Of a stretch of DNA of 64,000 nt, positions 32,561-44,706 are shown piece by piece (the stretch's first letter is position 1; each line of letters starts with the position of its first letter). Source of the DNA: Taeniopygia guttata (Eukaryota; Chordata; Aves; Passeriformes; Estrildidae); contig NC_133032.1 in NCBI RefSeq assembly GCF_048771995.1, forward strand, positions 28,979,501 through 29,043,500, written 5' to 3'. Made by a program: the position numbers and the translations under genes. Below the pieces are notes generated by a model. The model worked only from the letters and a program-made list of their open reading frames with translations. It ran no database searches and was not told where the DNA came from.

Positions 32561-35500
32561 CCTTAAAAACAAGCCAATGGTCCTCTACCACATGGTATGG
32601 GGCAACCACATAAATATGGAACGACTCTCTTGAAAGGGTGGATCAAGTTGGTCAGTAAGTCTTTTCATTTTCTTGTCTCTCTGACTCTGAAAGGTTATAT
32701 GGCATTTATTTTACCTTCAGGAGAGGAAAACTAAATCTAAGAAAACTAAAGTTCTTGAAAGCTACTGCCCCAGGTTAGGCAGTCCTTAATCTTAATAGTT
32801 TGGTTCGCAAAGAGGCAAAAATATTCTTTTGCTGTCTACTGATGTGTCTTCAACCAGCAAAAACCCCACAGCAACAGCTTGGAAAGGAAAGCAGGGGGAG
32901 TGTGCCTGAAGGATTTACTGTGCTGCTCTTGGTTTTCCCTTGAGAAAAGCCCAGCTGTTTGAAGTTGAAATTAAGATGTAAATCATAAATTAGGCATAAC
33001 TAGGGTGCTTCCTTTAGACAATGTCTGATGCAGGCAGCTTTGGTTTTAGGAGTATGCAGGTTTTTTCAGTGTTTGAGCAGTGAATGAGGGAGGAGATAAT
33101 TAGCAATTAACATATTGTGTTGGTGCTCTCCAAAGTTGGGACAAAAAACAGAACATGAGTTCTTTTTCCCCAGGAGTCCTGCTGCTGATGGTGTGTAAAT
33201 CTGATGAAGACCTGTAATTCTACATGTACAGAATTCCTGCTCCAGTAATGCATTGGTATTAAAATGAGCAGAAGGTCTTTCTGTATTTTGTGTGCATTTT
33301 GCAGAGTTGGAATGGGTAAGTCCTGGGATGTCTTGCCTTGGTCAGGTTACCATGGGCCTGTCAAAGTGCTAAAGAGCTCTGTGAACTGGGTTGCAAGGTG
33401 GCTTGCCTTAGCTAGGAATCTTTACTTTGTTTCTGCTGGGTTTTCTTAGTCCTTAAAAGAAACATGTTTTGCAGAAACATTTGAAGTAGTAACACAGGCA
33501 CAATAACCTCATTTTTGTCAGGGAGCTGGAGTTCCAACACTGTGTGGAACTTGCCAGAGGCATGACCATGTATGAAGCAGTAGAGAGAGTTTAGGTTGGA
33601 ATGGGCCTAGGGAAGCAGGCTGGGACTCATTCCCATCTGGAAGCTGAGTGACTGTGGTGTTTGTTATTCTTCAGTGTTGGGGTTTTGGCACCTGTTTTCA
33701 CACTAAATCAGCTCTTGAGAATGTTGTAAAGGTCTATAAATGCCTCTGTAAAGGTGCTTAGGACTCTCTGCTTTTGTCCGACAACTTAAGGCTCCTCATT
33801 TCTCTTTCTCCCTCTTTTTTTCCCCTCTCTCACCTTTTTTCCCCCAGAAGACTTGTGGTGTAGTGTAGGGGATGTTAATGACAATGTTAATGACAAAATA
33901 GTTTTAAGACTTCAAACTTACAACAAATTAATAGTAGTAATTATTGTTTACAATACTACTTTTGCTAGGGAATGTCATGAAATACTGAGGTGTATCACAC
34001 AGACATTCATGGGCTAAAGAGTTCGTAAGTGGTCTTGAGTTTTATGGCTAAGGCTGACATAATTTTTCAATCTAGATAAAGACCTCTTTCAGCCTAGCTT
34101 TTAAAAAGTGTTATGAAGTGGTCTTGTGTGTGATTTAATCAGGATCCTGTACATTGATGTTTACTTTGATGGCTCAGAGACAAAAATAGCATTATGCTTT
34201 AAAATAGTGCTTTTTTACATTGTCTAGCTTAATATATTAACTAGGGAGGCAGAAAGCAAAGCAGATGTTTGTTTTCCCTTTTCCCTACTGAAAAGCTATT
34301 GTTTAATATTGGTTTTGCCATGTAGTTTTTTTATGGCGACAACTGGCGAAATCATGCTGTTAGTCAGATGGAAAAATGCATCTTTATAAAATGTCATTTG
34401 AGATACTGGAAAACTCCTAGCTGGGCTAATGTTCTTATTCTAAGCTAATAGCTTAGATACTTCCTCAAGTTTCCTGGAGTCATTTAATGGTCTACTTTAA
34501 GTTCTGTATTTGTGACTCTTGAGCTATGACTCGGGGATTTAATTTTTCTTTTCCATTTGGGGCAGAGACTAAAATAAAGATGATTTTCTACAAGTGCCCA
34601 ATCCTGAATTTGACAATTTTGTAGAGAATGACTACATTTCTATGAAAGTTTTAAATGAACTCAGTCCTTTACTAGAGAATTATTCTTCATAATGCTATCT
34701 GTTGCTTAGAAAAAGTCTTCAGGAAGTCTTTTCTTCCCCCAAAGTGCTCAGGATATTAAAAACTTTTTTATTAAAAACTATTTCACTGTGAATTTAATTG
34801 GAGAGCAGGAATACAGGATAGAAAAGTGATGATGTGTAACCTAGAGCCGCCTGTTTGATTCATTGAAAAGAAGTATGTATTATTAATTATCATCTTCCAT
34901 TGAAAGAGCTTCTGAAGGCAGATTAAATATTGTGGGGAGTTGTTGTCTCAGTTGTTGCTGAGACATTCTTTACCTAGAATCCTCAGAAGAATTAAAGTCT
35001 GCTTTATATTTGGTTGGTAAAGTTAGTACAACATTCATTTTATAACAAACCTTATTCAATGCTTTAATTTATTCTCTACAAAGCTTGTGGGAGGAACAGT
35101 AGTAACTCGGATGAGATTTTTAGTGATTTTTCCGTAATTTTCTAGAGTGTCCTACAAGTGAGCAGCATAGAAACCTTGCTAAAAATTATGGCATAATTAC
35201 TGATGCATTGGGATTTATGAAGGGATTTCTTGCAGAGCAAGGACAGCATATAACAAAATTAATGGCCTGCCAGCTTTAGATTTTTTTTAAAAGGAGAGAG
35301 TACAGATCCTTCAGTGTCACTTGCACATTATCACACGTAACTTGTGTGGTGATTTTTGGGAAGGATGAAGGAGACTTCCTACCTGTTTAGACCATGAACA
35401 TAAGCTGGCAAATTAATCTAAAAACATAGGTGTGTGAATATGCATGCAGATGAGCATTCACGTGGGTTTTGTTCTGTACTCATTGAAGCAGCAGAGAGAG

Positions 35501-35828
35501 GGAGATCAGTTTGTGCTGGGTATGAAACTGCAGTGTTTCAAAGGTAAATGACATTTCTATTCACTCTTTCTTTATATGATATTCTATGGTCTTGATAGTT
35601 AAACAGTTAAACCTGGACTGTAATCTCTAGAAAACTTTTTATGAGAGTTATTTTGCAATAAAACAACATGCTTTATAAATCTTGATGTGTCAATGGAAGG
35701 TCACCTGCTCTAACATCAATCAGGATTTACTCTCTAGGTACAAGTGAAATCTGTGCCTGAATTACTAATTGTTGGACATAAGATAATTTTTAGTTACTAA
35801 ATCTAAGTTTTATTTTGGTATTTTCCAG
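31948..35828. other. Noncoding stretch, no gene seen
   Basis: AT-rich intronic-looking DNA. It includes a 40-T homopolymer (32521-32560), a long pyrimidine tract ending in cccccag (about 33793-33847) without a good donor nearby, and a small duplication gttaatgacaat at about 33872-33895. No coding exon was recognised. Confidence 0.5.
32521..32560. repeat. Homopolymer of 40 T
   Basis: Exactly 40 consecutive T, the longest homopolymer in the window. On the minus strand it is a 40-A run. Birds have few poly(A)-tailed retroposons because CR1 does not make them, and I saw no retrocopy body at 32561-32800, so slippage is the simplest reading. Confidence 0.95.
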
Positions 35829-36086
35829 TCAAGACAAAATCTGATTTTGGGTGGTTTTTTTCAGTTGTGATTGAGGTCCTTCTCCTTTAGCAAAAATCAG
35901 GTATCTTGTGGCATCAATGCCAGCCTGTTCTTTAGGGATAGCAAGGAGCCTGTGCTTGTAGACTGTTGCAGGATTAACACCTAAAGTGTGGTTATTCCCT
36001 TTCCTGCTCTTCAGACAGTCATACCCAGCTGTGGCACTGTCCTCGGACCTGTCAAGCCTTGAGGGCAAAACTTTGCTCAGAACAAC
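35808..36086 (-). CDS. Candidate terminal coding exon with poly(A) signal
   Basis: On the minus strand a pyrimidine-rich acceptor (attttctcctaacacag) ends at 36087. A frame from 36086 then stays open to a TGA at about 35829, some 85 codons, with balanced composition (for example SRLDRSEDSATAGYDC, VNPATVYKHRLLAIPKEQ, GIDATRYLIFAKGEG). An AATAAA on the minus strand lies at 35813-35808, about 16 bases after the stop. Acceptor, open frame, stop and poly(A) signal in this order are what a last exon or a small retrogene would show. I do not recognise the protein. No upstream minus-strand exon was identified, and chance cannot be excluded. Confidence 0.35.
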
Positions 36087-39000
36087 CTGTGTTAGGAGAA
36101 AATCTGTGGGTACATATTTCAAAATTGTATGTATTGTAAAAAACACAGGTTTTAGTGTGCTCTGAAACTGGCTCTTAAATATGCAGGGAGAACTATGTTG
36201 ATGCCAAGGGATCTAGAGAGGAAAGGCAAGCTTGAACTGAGCATTTTGTCTGTGTTCTGTGGTCCTGGACTCCTGTGCTGTTGTCTGAGGTAGATGATTG
36301 TGTATCTCTTTGGGCAGGCAGGGGACTGCTGCCTTTTAGGAGAAACAGCACTTCATGGTCCTGGTCCCTCTGTTCTCCAAGGATGTCTGGGTGATTTTGT
36401 TATTTCCTTCATGGATTTCATCTCAAGAGTGTTGCTTTGGTGCAGGTTTTTAAAGCCCTCACACTCTTCCCAAATACATTGGTGATAACACCATGTACTG
36501 TCCAGGTACCTGTACAGACTTCCTGATTGATAAATGTTCATTAGTTCATATCATGGACATTAATCCCATAAGCCAGCTCCAATCAGCAGCTGAATTGGGG
36601 ACAAGTCTCTCTTTGAGCACAGAGTGCATAGAATAGAAAAGGGCAGGTCTTAAATCAGTGTGTAATTTAATTGTTTTGGTTTTCTTGAAGCCTTGAAGCA
36701 ATGCAATGCAGGTTTTTGAAGCTGACATAACAAAATACTGGGATATGCTGCCAAGTCCATGTGGGTGGAAAAAAAAGAAGGTGTTACTGATTTTTATAAA
36801 CACTTGTGTTCTCAAGAAAGAAAGAAAAAAAGGAACAGACTTTCCCAATGGTTCTTTGAGAATGTAAATGCTATGAGTATTTTGGTCAACAGCAGAAATG
36901 GCATTTCCTGTGCTGTCTTCTTTATTGCTCAATTGCCTTGTCCTAGTTACATAAGTTGTAGTTTATCAACTGGAGCAGATGCATAGAAAACCAGTTGGAG
37001 AACTCTACGAGTCATTCATCACCTTCTCAAAATTTCCAGATGAATTACTCATACTCACAGTTGCTGTGAAAAGAGACCTCAGGTATTCTGCATCAAAGCA
37101 TTGAAGTTGTATCCTTTCACCTGTAAACTAAATATTTTCTGCCTTATATTTGATGATATTTAGGTGGAAAACTTGAAAATTAGCACAAACATCTATAGTT
37201 TTCCACAGAGACAAATCTCAAAAGTTTTTAGCAATTGTGTGACTCTTTTTCATCCTTGATAAAAACCTATTTCTTGGAGTGGTTGGAGACAAATTAGTTG
37301 TCACACTTACATTTATACTTTATGTCGTGAGGGATGCTTGTGACCAGCCTACATTAACCCATTTGCTTTACAACAGCATATTGATCAGTCCAATATAATG
37401 TTTTATTTACATAACCAAATCTAAAGAAGATACTTTTTATCAAGAGATTCTATGTGTAGATGATTAATTATGACAGATGTAAATAGTGTTCAAGTAATTT
37501 TGAATTCTTTAAAAGGGCCAGTGACTTTTAAAATATGTGGCAGTGCACAGTGTGGCCTGGAAGTGGAGACTCTCTAATGGCTGTTCACTTTGATTTGTAG
37601 GAGAAGAGCCTGGATTCATAGCACTGTCTGCTCTCCATTCTGGGCCTCTTGCTAGGCTGATACAAGATGGCCCTCTAAAAATGCTGAACTTTTTATTAAT
37701 CTTATTATTGAGTGCACTCTGCATTAAAAGAGTGCTTTGCTGTTCAGAGCTCTAAGGTGCTACAGAGCAGGGGCAACATTACTTGAAATAGGAATGGCCA
37801 ATTCAGTTCCAGGCAATCAAAGGAAGGAGATGTTGGAAGAAAACAAACTAAAAGATGGAGCAGAGGACACAGTGTTTAGAATAGCAGAAATGTGTGAATC
37901 TGTGAGGCTCACTTTATATTGCATGTGTCTGTTTGTGGGAGCAGGGATTTAAATTGTGTAGTGACTTTTGGTGAATTGGCATGTAAATGCAGGAACATGC
38001 TTGGTTTTGCTGCTTATTGCAAGCCTGACCTGAAGTTGTTAGCTGTGGAGCTGTTGATCCCAGCAGCAATAACAGCCTGTTGTAATAATCACTGGATCAG
38101 GTGGTGGGACTGCTAGGTCTTGTTTCCTTAAATTGGCCTGGTAGTGCCTTTCAATCAGTGGCACTAGAGTGAATAATAAACTCGAGATTTGTCCTGGTAT
38201 CCTCATTGTAGGCAATAGGTCTTACAATGTAAGTTATTAAATTACTGTAGATGAAACACCAGAGAGATTGGTCCTTGAATCCCTTGGGGACTGTGGAATT
38301 GCAAATTAACTCCTCACGATTTACTTAATCAGAGCATGTATTTATTTTCTCAGAAAACCTTCTCTTGTGACAAAAGTTCATGGAGCGGCTAATTGGAACA
38401 GAGGTACAGCTGGGACTCTCCGCTTCCTTCTGAGAGTAGCAAGCTCCTTTTGTGCATTTCTGTGCCAGTTCTCTGTGATGTACTGATATGTAAGGACTCT
38501 ACATTGAACCTCTGTCAGGGGCAGATGGGCCCAAAACTCCTCAGCACTCACTATGGGGAAAAACTACTCTGCTGACACAGTGCCTCATAGATAACGTGGC
38601 TTGCCCGAGTTTCCAACATGCTCTTCTTCGTTCTTCTCACTATAAATAATGCTGCAGGTGATATTTTTGTTACTGTTACTTGTCTTTCAAAACAAAAATT
38701 TCTACTCTTTCGTGATATATTGTAAGGTGATGTCTCCAAGTTCATTGGATCTGTGGTGTCAACTACAGTTTGTATAGTTTAGATTGTAGGAGAGCTTTAG
38801 AGCACGAGATCTTTTCTGCTAGTCTGAAAAATGCAGATCCTCAAAGAAAATGAGTATAAATGTTTGGCTCTTCTGTGATCTCTTGCCTTCTACATACTTG
38901 CAGGTGTGGATGTAGGGGCCGAAACCTATAAGGCTGATATTTTGAAGAGGATCTGAGTGAAATGTAGTGGGAATTGGGATGCACACAAATCCTGAATTTT

Positions 39001-41995
39001 TTTGTACCAAGCCCAAAAAGTCATGTGCAGCCCTTGAGGGCTGGCTGCTGCCCATGTAATGTGTTCCCTCATATGTAATCCAAGTGAAATGTTTTTCTTC
39101 TGAGCAGCTCAGTGTCTGGGTGGATGACTGCATGGAGCTGTGTGAGGTGGATGTTCAGGCTGCCCAGGTGCCACCTGGCTGAGGAACCTGTTGTCCTCCT
39201 CCCAGTTGTCCCAGAGAACTTTGGCCTGATGTTGATGTCCTAATTTCCTCCATGCAGTGTAAGTAAGGCAAGAAGATAAAAGCTCTTAGGTCTTGAGTAC
39301 AGGGACAATGTTTGTCCTCAGAAAGTGTGTTGTTATTTCAGCTCATGAGATAGAATGAAGGAAAATGAGGCCTTAGTAGTCATAGTTAAATTTTTATTTT
39401 GAGAGAAAGAGACCATGAGGTGAATGTGTCACTCAGTTTACTTTTCATAATGCTCATTAAATTTATTTTCAGTGTATTTGCATTATGTTCAGGTTATCTA
39501 ATGAGCTTGCAATTACTCCTTCTCTTTTTTTGTCCCCAATTCTCATCTCTGCTATTATCACCATGAAAAAAAAGCATTCTATAGCAATAGGTTTGCTGCT
39601 CTAAATGAAAGGAGTTCTTTTTAACAAAAGTTGATTTAGTGGCTGAAACCAGAAGAGTCATGTATTCTGGATCAGGTGGCTGTAGTGGTGAAGACCAGCT
39701 GACACAGGTGTTTTTTGTTTTGACCTTAGAGACAAGTATTTTTCTGATCAAGAAGGATATGCAACGTTAGGAAATCAGGAATGATAACTACTTTAACATC
39801 TGGTGTCAACCCAAAAAATCAAGTGTGCTCAAATATCAGAATATTATTTTTCTGTAATTAAGACTGTGTTTCCATTGTAAAGACTTTCAGTATCTGTAGG
39901 GATTACAGGATAATAATAACTTGGCAATAAAAAAAAGGAAAGAAATATTTGCCAGTTGAAAGTTGGCTTCAGAGATATTCTCCTGAGTATATTTTTTTTT
40001 ACCATATCATAACAAAAATAAATCGTTATATTTAGAGTATTTCAGATAAAAAAATTCCTAGCAGTCTGTCATCTGGGGTTGAATCTTTGTAATGAGAACT
40101 GCCATCTCAAAAGAAGAGATTCCATTTTGGTGTTTAAAATGCCTGTGGGTTTTTTTTTGGGGTTTTTTTTTTTTTTTTTTTTTTTTTGTTGATGTTTTGT
40201 TTTTTTTATAAAGCCTCCTTAGCTATCCTGTAGATTGCAAACAATCTGTCTCTAAATCCTAGCTCTGCTGGAAGTGCTGGGAAGTGAGGTTCCTGGGAAG
40301 TCCTGGCATGCGTCTGTCTGCTCCTCTAGGGACACAGGTATGCTTCAAGTTGTGTCCTTGCATGCCATGGCTGTTAGTGAGGGCTGGCTTCTTCATCATG
40401 CACAGGCTGTGACAGTGCCACGTGGATGTATGCTTGTGGATACAGATCCTGATCCTATGCTCTGGAAAGAGCCATTCTGGTTCCACTGGAGTGCTTTGAA
40501 AAGGAGTGGATTGCTCTGGGAAGCTGTGACTCCACTGTGGCTCTGCCTCCTCCGTTCCCCCTTTTTCCTTTGCCTTGAGGAGAACCAGTGCCTTGTACAA
40601 AACCCAGTGATTTCCAGGAAATCATTCTAGTCTGCCTTGCAATAATTCTCTGAATGAATTTGTTTGGTAAATTAGCAATAATGTCTGGCATACAGAGTGC
40701 AGAGTTTCCTGAAGGGAAATCAAAATATGGATTTAATATGAAGAGTTAATTTACATATTTCTGTTTTGAAAACAAATTTTTTCACTGTTCTGGAAGCTGG
40801 ATGAATAGTCCTGGAAGCACAGAGAAACAGGAATAGGAAATATGCAGCTTGAGTGTAATGTTTGAGATACTGCCCTGTGCAGAGGCTGACCTGGAGACTG
40901 CAGCCTAGCACTTTGAGGTGGAGCTGCTGAAACAATCCTTTCTAAATAACAGATCTTAGTTTGTTTTGCTTTTTTTGTAATATGTCGGTTGTGCATCCTT
41001 GTTTGCTTTATTCATCAGGCCTCAAAGATGGAGGGATAGCTTTTAATGAATTCATGCACTAATATTTTTCCATCAAGAACTGAGTCAATTAGTGGAGGGC
41101 GAGCATCTGTTTCTATTTGAGGTGTGTGACCATTCAGACCATGGCATCTTTGCTGATGCTGCCACTGAAGAGGCCAGCTGCATGGATAATGGATCTTGGG
41201 ATCTGGTGTTCTGTCTGTCAGCAGCTGGACTGCACCATCATGGAATTTCATGCAGCCTGTACATAAGGGTTGGGTGAAGCAGCACAGTGAGTGAGGCCTG
41301 GGTAAAGATAGTGCAGATAGGCAATGCTGTGGTACCTCCCAAAATAGTAATTTAATGTTTGTCCTCTTCTTGGAGCGCATGCACTTAGGCAGAGGTTACT
41401 GCTTCAGCCACTGATGCTCATTCCTGGCTGAGACAACTGTGCTGCAGACTCTCTCTCCCAGTTTGCTGAACTGAGTAACTGTGCTAACTTAGCTTGGTTC
41501 AACAAATTCCTGTGAGTAGCTGGATTGACAGCTGCTGGGGAGGCAGCCCCAGAAGGAGATAGTGTGTTTATGATGACTGGGGAATAGTGACTGGAGAGAT
41601 ACCAATGCATTTTCTTTTGTAGGCCGTATGGGAAGGCCAGCTTTGTGTTTATTTTTAAAAAATCTTTTTGCAGTTTAAAACTAGCTCTCTGTTTAGAGCA
41701 AGTGTTTGCATTTGAGCCTTTGGAAGTGCTTGTGGTCGGAGACACCAGCAGCACCTGCAAGTGGACTCCTAGCTAATGTTTGGTCCCTTTTCAATTTCAT
41801 GACATCTTGAGAAGAGAGATCAAAAGACTTGGGAAAACTGGTAGGGATGAGTGGATGAATTGAAAACAAAATTATTTGGTCCAACTTGTAACTGGAGGAA
41901 GATGTGTTCCTCTGTTTTGTAGTCAGAGTACTTCCAGGGCTTTGCCCTTGCTGGCTAGGATTACATGAGCCATGTGACAATCAAAGGCATTCTCT
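36087..41995. other. Noncoding stretch, no gene seen
   Basis: AT-rich DNA with a T-rich tract at about 40149-40208. Several frames of 100-120 codons occur on both strands at 38819-39133, 40259-40630 and 41015-41380. They lack domains and splice context and overlap one another, so I treat them as chance. Confidence 0.5.
40149..40208. repeat. T-rich low-complexity tract
   Basis: Long T-runs interrupted by gggg and single G residues, similar to the tracts at 5460, 11506 and 49928. Confidence 0.85.
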
Positions 41996-42398
41996 GCTGC
42001 TGTAGACTGTTGTAGACACTCAGTTTGTGGGGATTGGGATGGGGCCGGGCTGTGGCACACGGCGTGTGGGGATTGGGATGGGGCCGGGCTGTGGCACACG
42101 GCGTGTGGGGATTGGGATGGGGCCGGGCTGTGGCACACGGCGTGTGGGGATTGGGATGGGGCTGCAGCCCAGCCTCATCCCCAGTGGGCACAGCTGTGAG
42201 AAGCAGGTGAGCAGCACTGACAGCAATGAGCCATGGAGTGCCCAGGGGCACTGAGCAACCACCAAAGGGCACAGAGGGCACACAGGGGCACTGCATGTGG
42301 GATGAAGAGTATAAAAGGTTGCACTGTAGAATAATAAAGAGCGGTGGATGCTTGAAGCCTTCTTTGGTGTCAGTTGTGCCTCCACTGTCGTCCTGACA
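41996..42398 (+). mobile_element. Solo LTR, copy B, with amplified U3 repeat
   Basis: Homologous to 31600-31947. It keeps a good TATA box (tataaaa at 42310-42316) and an AATAAA at 42333-42338, 22-28 bases apart, as in a compact LTR with a short R. It ends in ctgaca at 42398. The U3 part holds the tandem 39-bp minisatellite, listed separately. Between the poly(A) signal and the end it has a deletion relative to the other copy. It is better preserved than copy A, and no internal retroviral sequence flanks it. Confidence 0.75.
42026..42170. repeat. 39-bp minisatellite, 3 full and 1 diverged copy
   Basis: Units lie at 42026-42064, 42065-42103 and 42104-42142 and are practically identical. Each contains ggggattgggatggggccgg and ctgtggcacacggc. 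A fourth, diverged copy begins at 42143 and merges into the LTR body. Because 39 is a multiple of three, several frames stay open with a repeated 13-residue peptide, which explains the long frames on both strands. These are not genes. Confidence 0.95.
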
Positions 42399-43559
42399 GT
42401 AGACCAGTGGTGATTCATAACTGGATGGGTCATTTAATTTCTTGCTGGCAGGTTAGGAATTTTTCCTGTTGTTTGTACCCTCTCTTATTACTAGGCCTTC
42501 TCTGCAGATTCATCCATGACTTGCCCCTCTGCAGGGATGAGATGCTTGCTGGCAGCAACTGCATAGTTTGTGTGGGCAGGTTTGAGTGGTTGTCCTGAAA
42601 AGTCTGAGAGAGTCAGATGGAGCTCTTAGGTTTCACTGTCTGACCAAAAGATGACAGTGATTTGTTTAAAGATATTCTGACTGCTTAATTACATACTTTA
42701 TGTTTAGAGGGTTCTAGTCACTTGAAGTGAGGGATCATAAATAGCTAAAATGTGTTCCTTTTCCAGACTGGTACATAGCTGAATGGATTGCATGACACTA
42801 GACCAACCTCGCCAGCCACTGAGATGCTCTTGCTGCACAGAGACTCAAGTTTGTTTTTAGAAGCTAGTGAGGGTTTTGCCTTTCACTCAGGGTCAGTTTT
42901 CTGAGTCACTTAGTCAAGTTTTACTATGTTTTCTTCTTGCTAGGGAGTCCCACCACTGAGAGTTCAAATGCTTGCTCCTTTTTGTGTGAGAAATAGTCTG
43001 TCACAGCAAGCAGTGTGGGTAGACCTGAACTCCACACTGCCACTACATTTTTGGGAAATTCCATAACAGTGGTATAATGTGTCATTGGGAGTTATTGTGC
43101 TATTTCCTAGTAAGATTTTGCTCTAAGCTGGAGTTGTGTCTGTAAAATGCTTTTGTTCAGATGTAATGCAATGTATCAGGGCATTTCTTGCTTTCAAGAC
43201 AGAAGTAAAGCATTGAATCTCCAAAATGCTTCAAAATGGGAACAGAGGTCTTACTGCAAAGTAACTTATGAGCAAAGGTTTGACAAAGTAAATCAGAATT
43301 TCTGGTAAGATTCTTATATCTGTGTTTGGGGGTGACACTCTGCAGAATTGTGGTGCTTTCCTGTCTCAGTTCCTGCAACTGTGGCTCAGTTGCACACAGG
43401 TGCATTGTTTTTAGCTGAAACATGCTACAATCCACCCTTCAGACAGGTGAGCTCTGGAAGCACAGCTAAGTATGAGTAGGGCATATTATGGCCAGTTTGA
43501 GGTTCTCCAGTGTAAAACCAACATTGATAGGTACTGGAATGAATTTGCTGGGTGATTAA
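42399..43559. other. Noncoding stretch, no gene seen
   Basis: Unique-looking DNA between two transposable-element copies, with no exon-like features. Confidence 0.5.
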
Positions 43560-43922
43560 GGGGACAATGAGGTTTGAGGAGAGACACAAAGGGAGATGTT
43601 TTTTCTTTCATCAGAGGTTATTCAGGAGTTTCAGTGCTGCCTTTAGCTACCTTGTAGGTAGGGAGAGTGTAGAACAAAAGTGCATTAAGAAGGAGCCACG
43701 CAAAGATGCAAGTTGAAACAGAATAAATTCCAGATAGATCTAAAAAAACCCTTTTGTATCATTGAGGGTGGTCAAACACTGGAACAGAGACACTGAGGGG
43801 TTTTAGACTCTTCGGTCCTGGAGGTATTTTGAAGCTCAGCCGGATGAGGTCTAGGTGAACTGCTTGGGATAGGTGCGAAGGGAAGAGGCCCTTCCAGCCT
43901 GTGTCATTCTGTGATTCTAGAT
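43560..43922 (+). mobile_element. CR1 LINE, 5'-truncated 3' end (sense)
   Basis: The text around 43765-43790 (gagggtggtcaaacactgga) is the hallmark CR1 3' block. The tract ccttccagcctgtgtcattc and the terminal attctgtgattctag give the characteristic 3' end with its short repeat. Upstream, weaker similarity (tttgaggagagacacaaa and a 'gctacctt...agggagagtgtag' pattern) extends it to about 43560. Only noncoding 3' sequence and possibly the last bases of ORF2 remain. Confidence 0.8.
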
Positions 43923-44329
43923 CTATGCGAAGACTGTGGCCTCTTGAATGGAAACTGATGAGGAGGATCAGATGTGCCTGAGAGTAGTCAGCTCGTGTTT
44001 GGCTTGTGCAGCTCTTGTGTAACTAACTCATGGGTTCAGTTCTGGCATTGGCTTTGAGTGTTACAGATACAGTAAAGCAGGAGTGCAAGTCCTCCTCCCA
44101 TACTGGCTCGTGCTCTGTTGCCATTCTGGTTTGGAGGGTTTGCTGTGCTGTTAAACAATAATTTTGTGTAATTAAATACCTATTATTAGTAGATATTTAG
44201 AATAGAGATTCAACAAGGTAAAGGCCTTGTCAAGCCTCTAAAGGGGAAGAAATGATGCCTTAAGTTTCAGCTTTCATATTTTTCAGATTCTTTGCTGCCT
44301 AGGGGTGTAGCTCTGAGCTGCATAATAAG

Positions 44330-44706
44330 TGTTAGTAGCTTCTCTTAACAGGTAGGTAGATAAAACAATCCTTTTCCAGCTTGAGACTAAGGACAACTGT
44401 TAAAAGCTTCAGGCCAAAAAGTATAAGCAATAGACAACTGAAGAAGAGGAAACAAGAAGAATGGGACTTCATAACCTGAAGCTGTAATTGACAATTAACA
44501 CTAATATGCAAATGGACCAAAACATATAAAAGTGTGAGAACTTGTGACCAGTTGTCCATTTTGTGACCATTTTGGATCCATCTTGGGTGTAGCCCTGGCT
44601 GGGCTCTTGTACTGCCCAAGGTGGATCCTTTAAGCCCTTTCAAGAAATACTTTATTCCTTTAGCTCTGTCTATTCTCTGTTCCAAGTTCAGCCTCTCAAG
44701 GCATCA
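44330..44706 (+). mobile_element. Solo LTR of an avian ERV, third family
   Basis: The 3' half is typical of an avian ERV LTR I recognise by pattern. A TATA box in acatataaaagtgtgag (about 44522) is followed by repeated 'ccattttg' blocks (ttgtccattttgtgaccatt), tcttgggtgtagccctggct, a block tgtactgcccaaggtggatc, and a terminus with ttctctgttccaagttcagc. It ends near gcatca at about 44706. The left boundary is uncertain. No internal sequence is attached, so it is a solo LTR. Confidence 0.6.

Noticed and set aside
33520..33660. Stretch resembling a CR1 3' end (tttaggttggaatgggcct)
   Set aside because: Only one short phrase matches; the neighbouring CR1 blocks and terminal repeat are missing.
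42020..42433. Long frames with a 13-residue repeat on both strands
   Set aside because: They are produced by the 39-bp minisatellite, whose unit length is a multiple of three.
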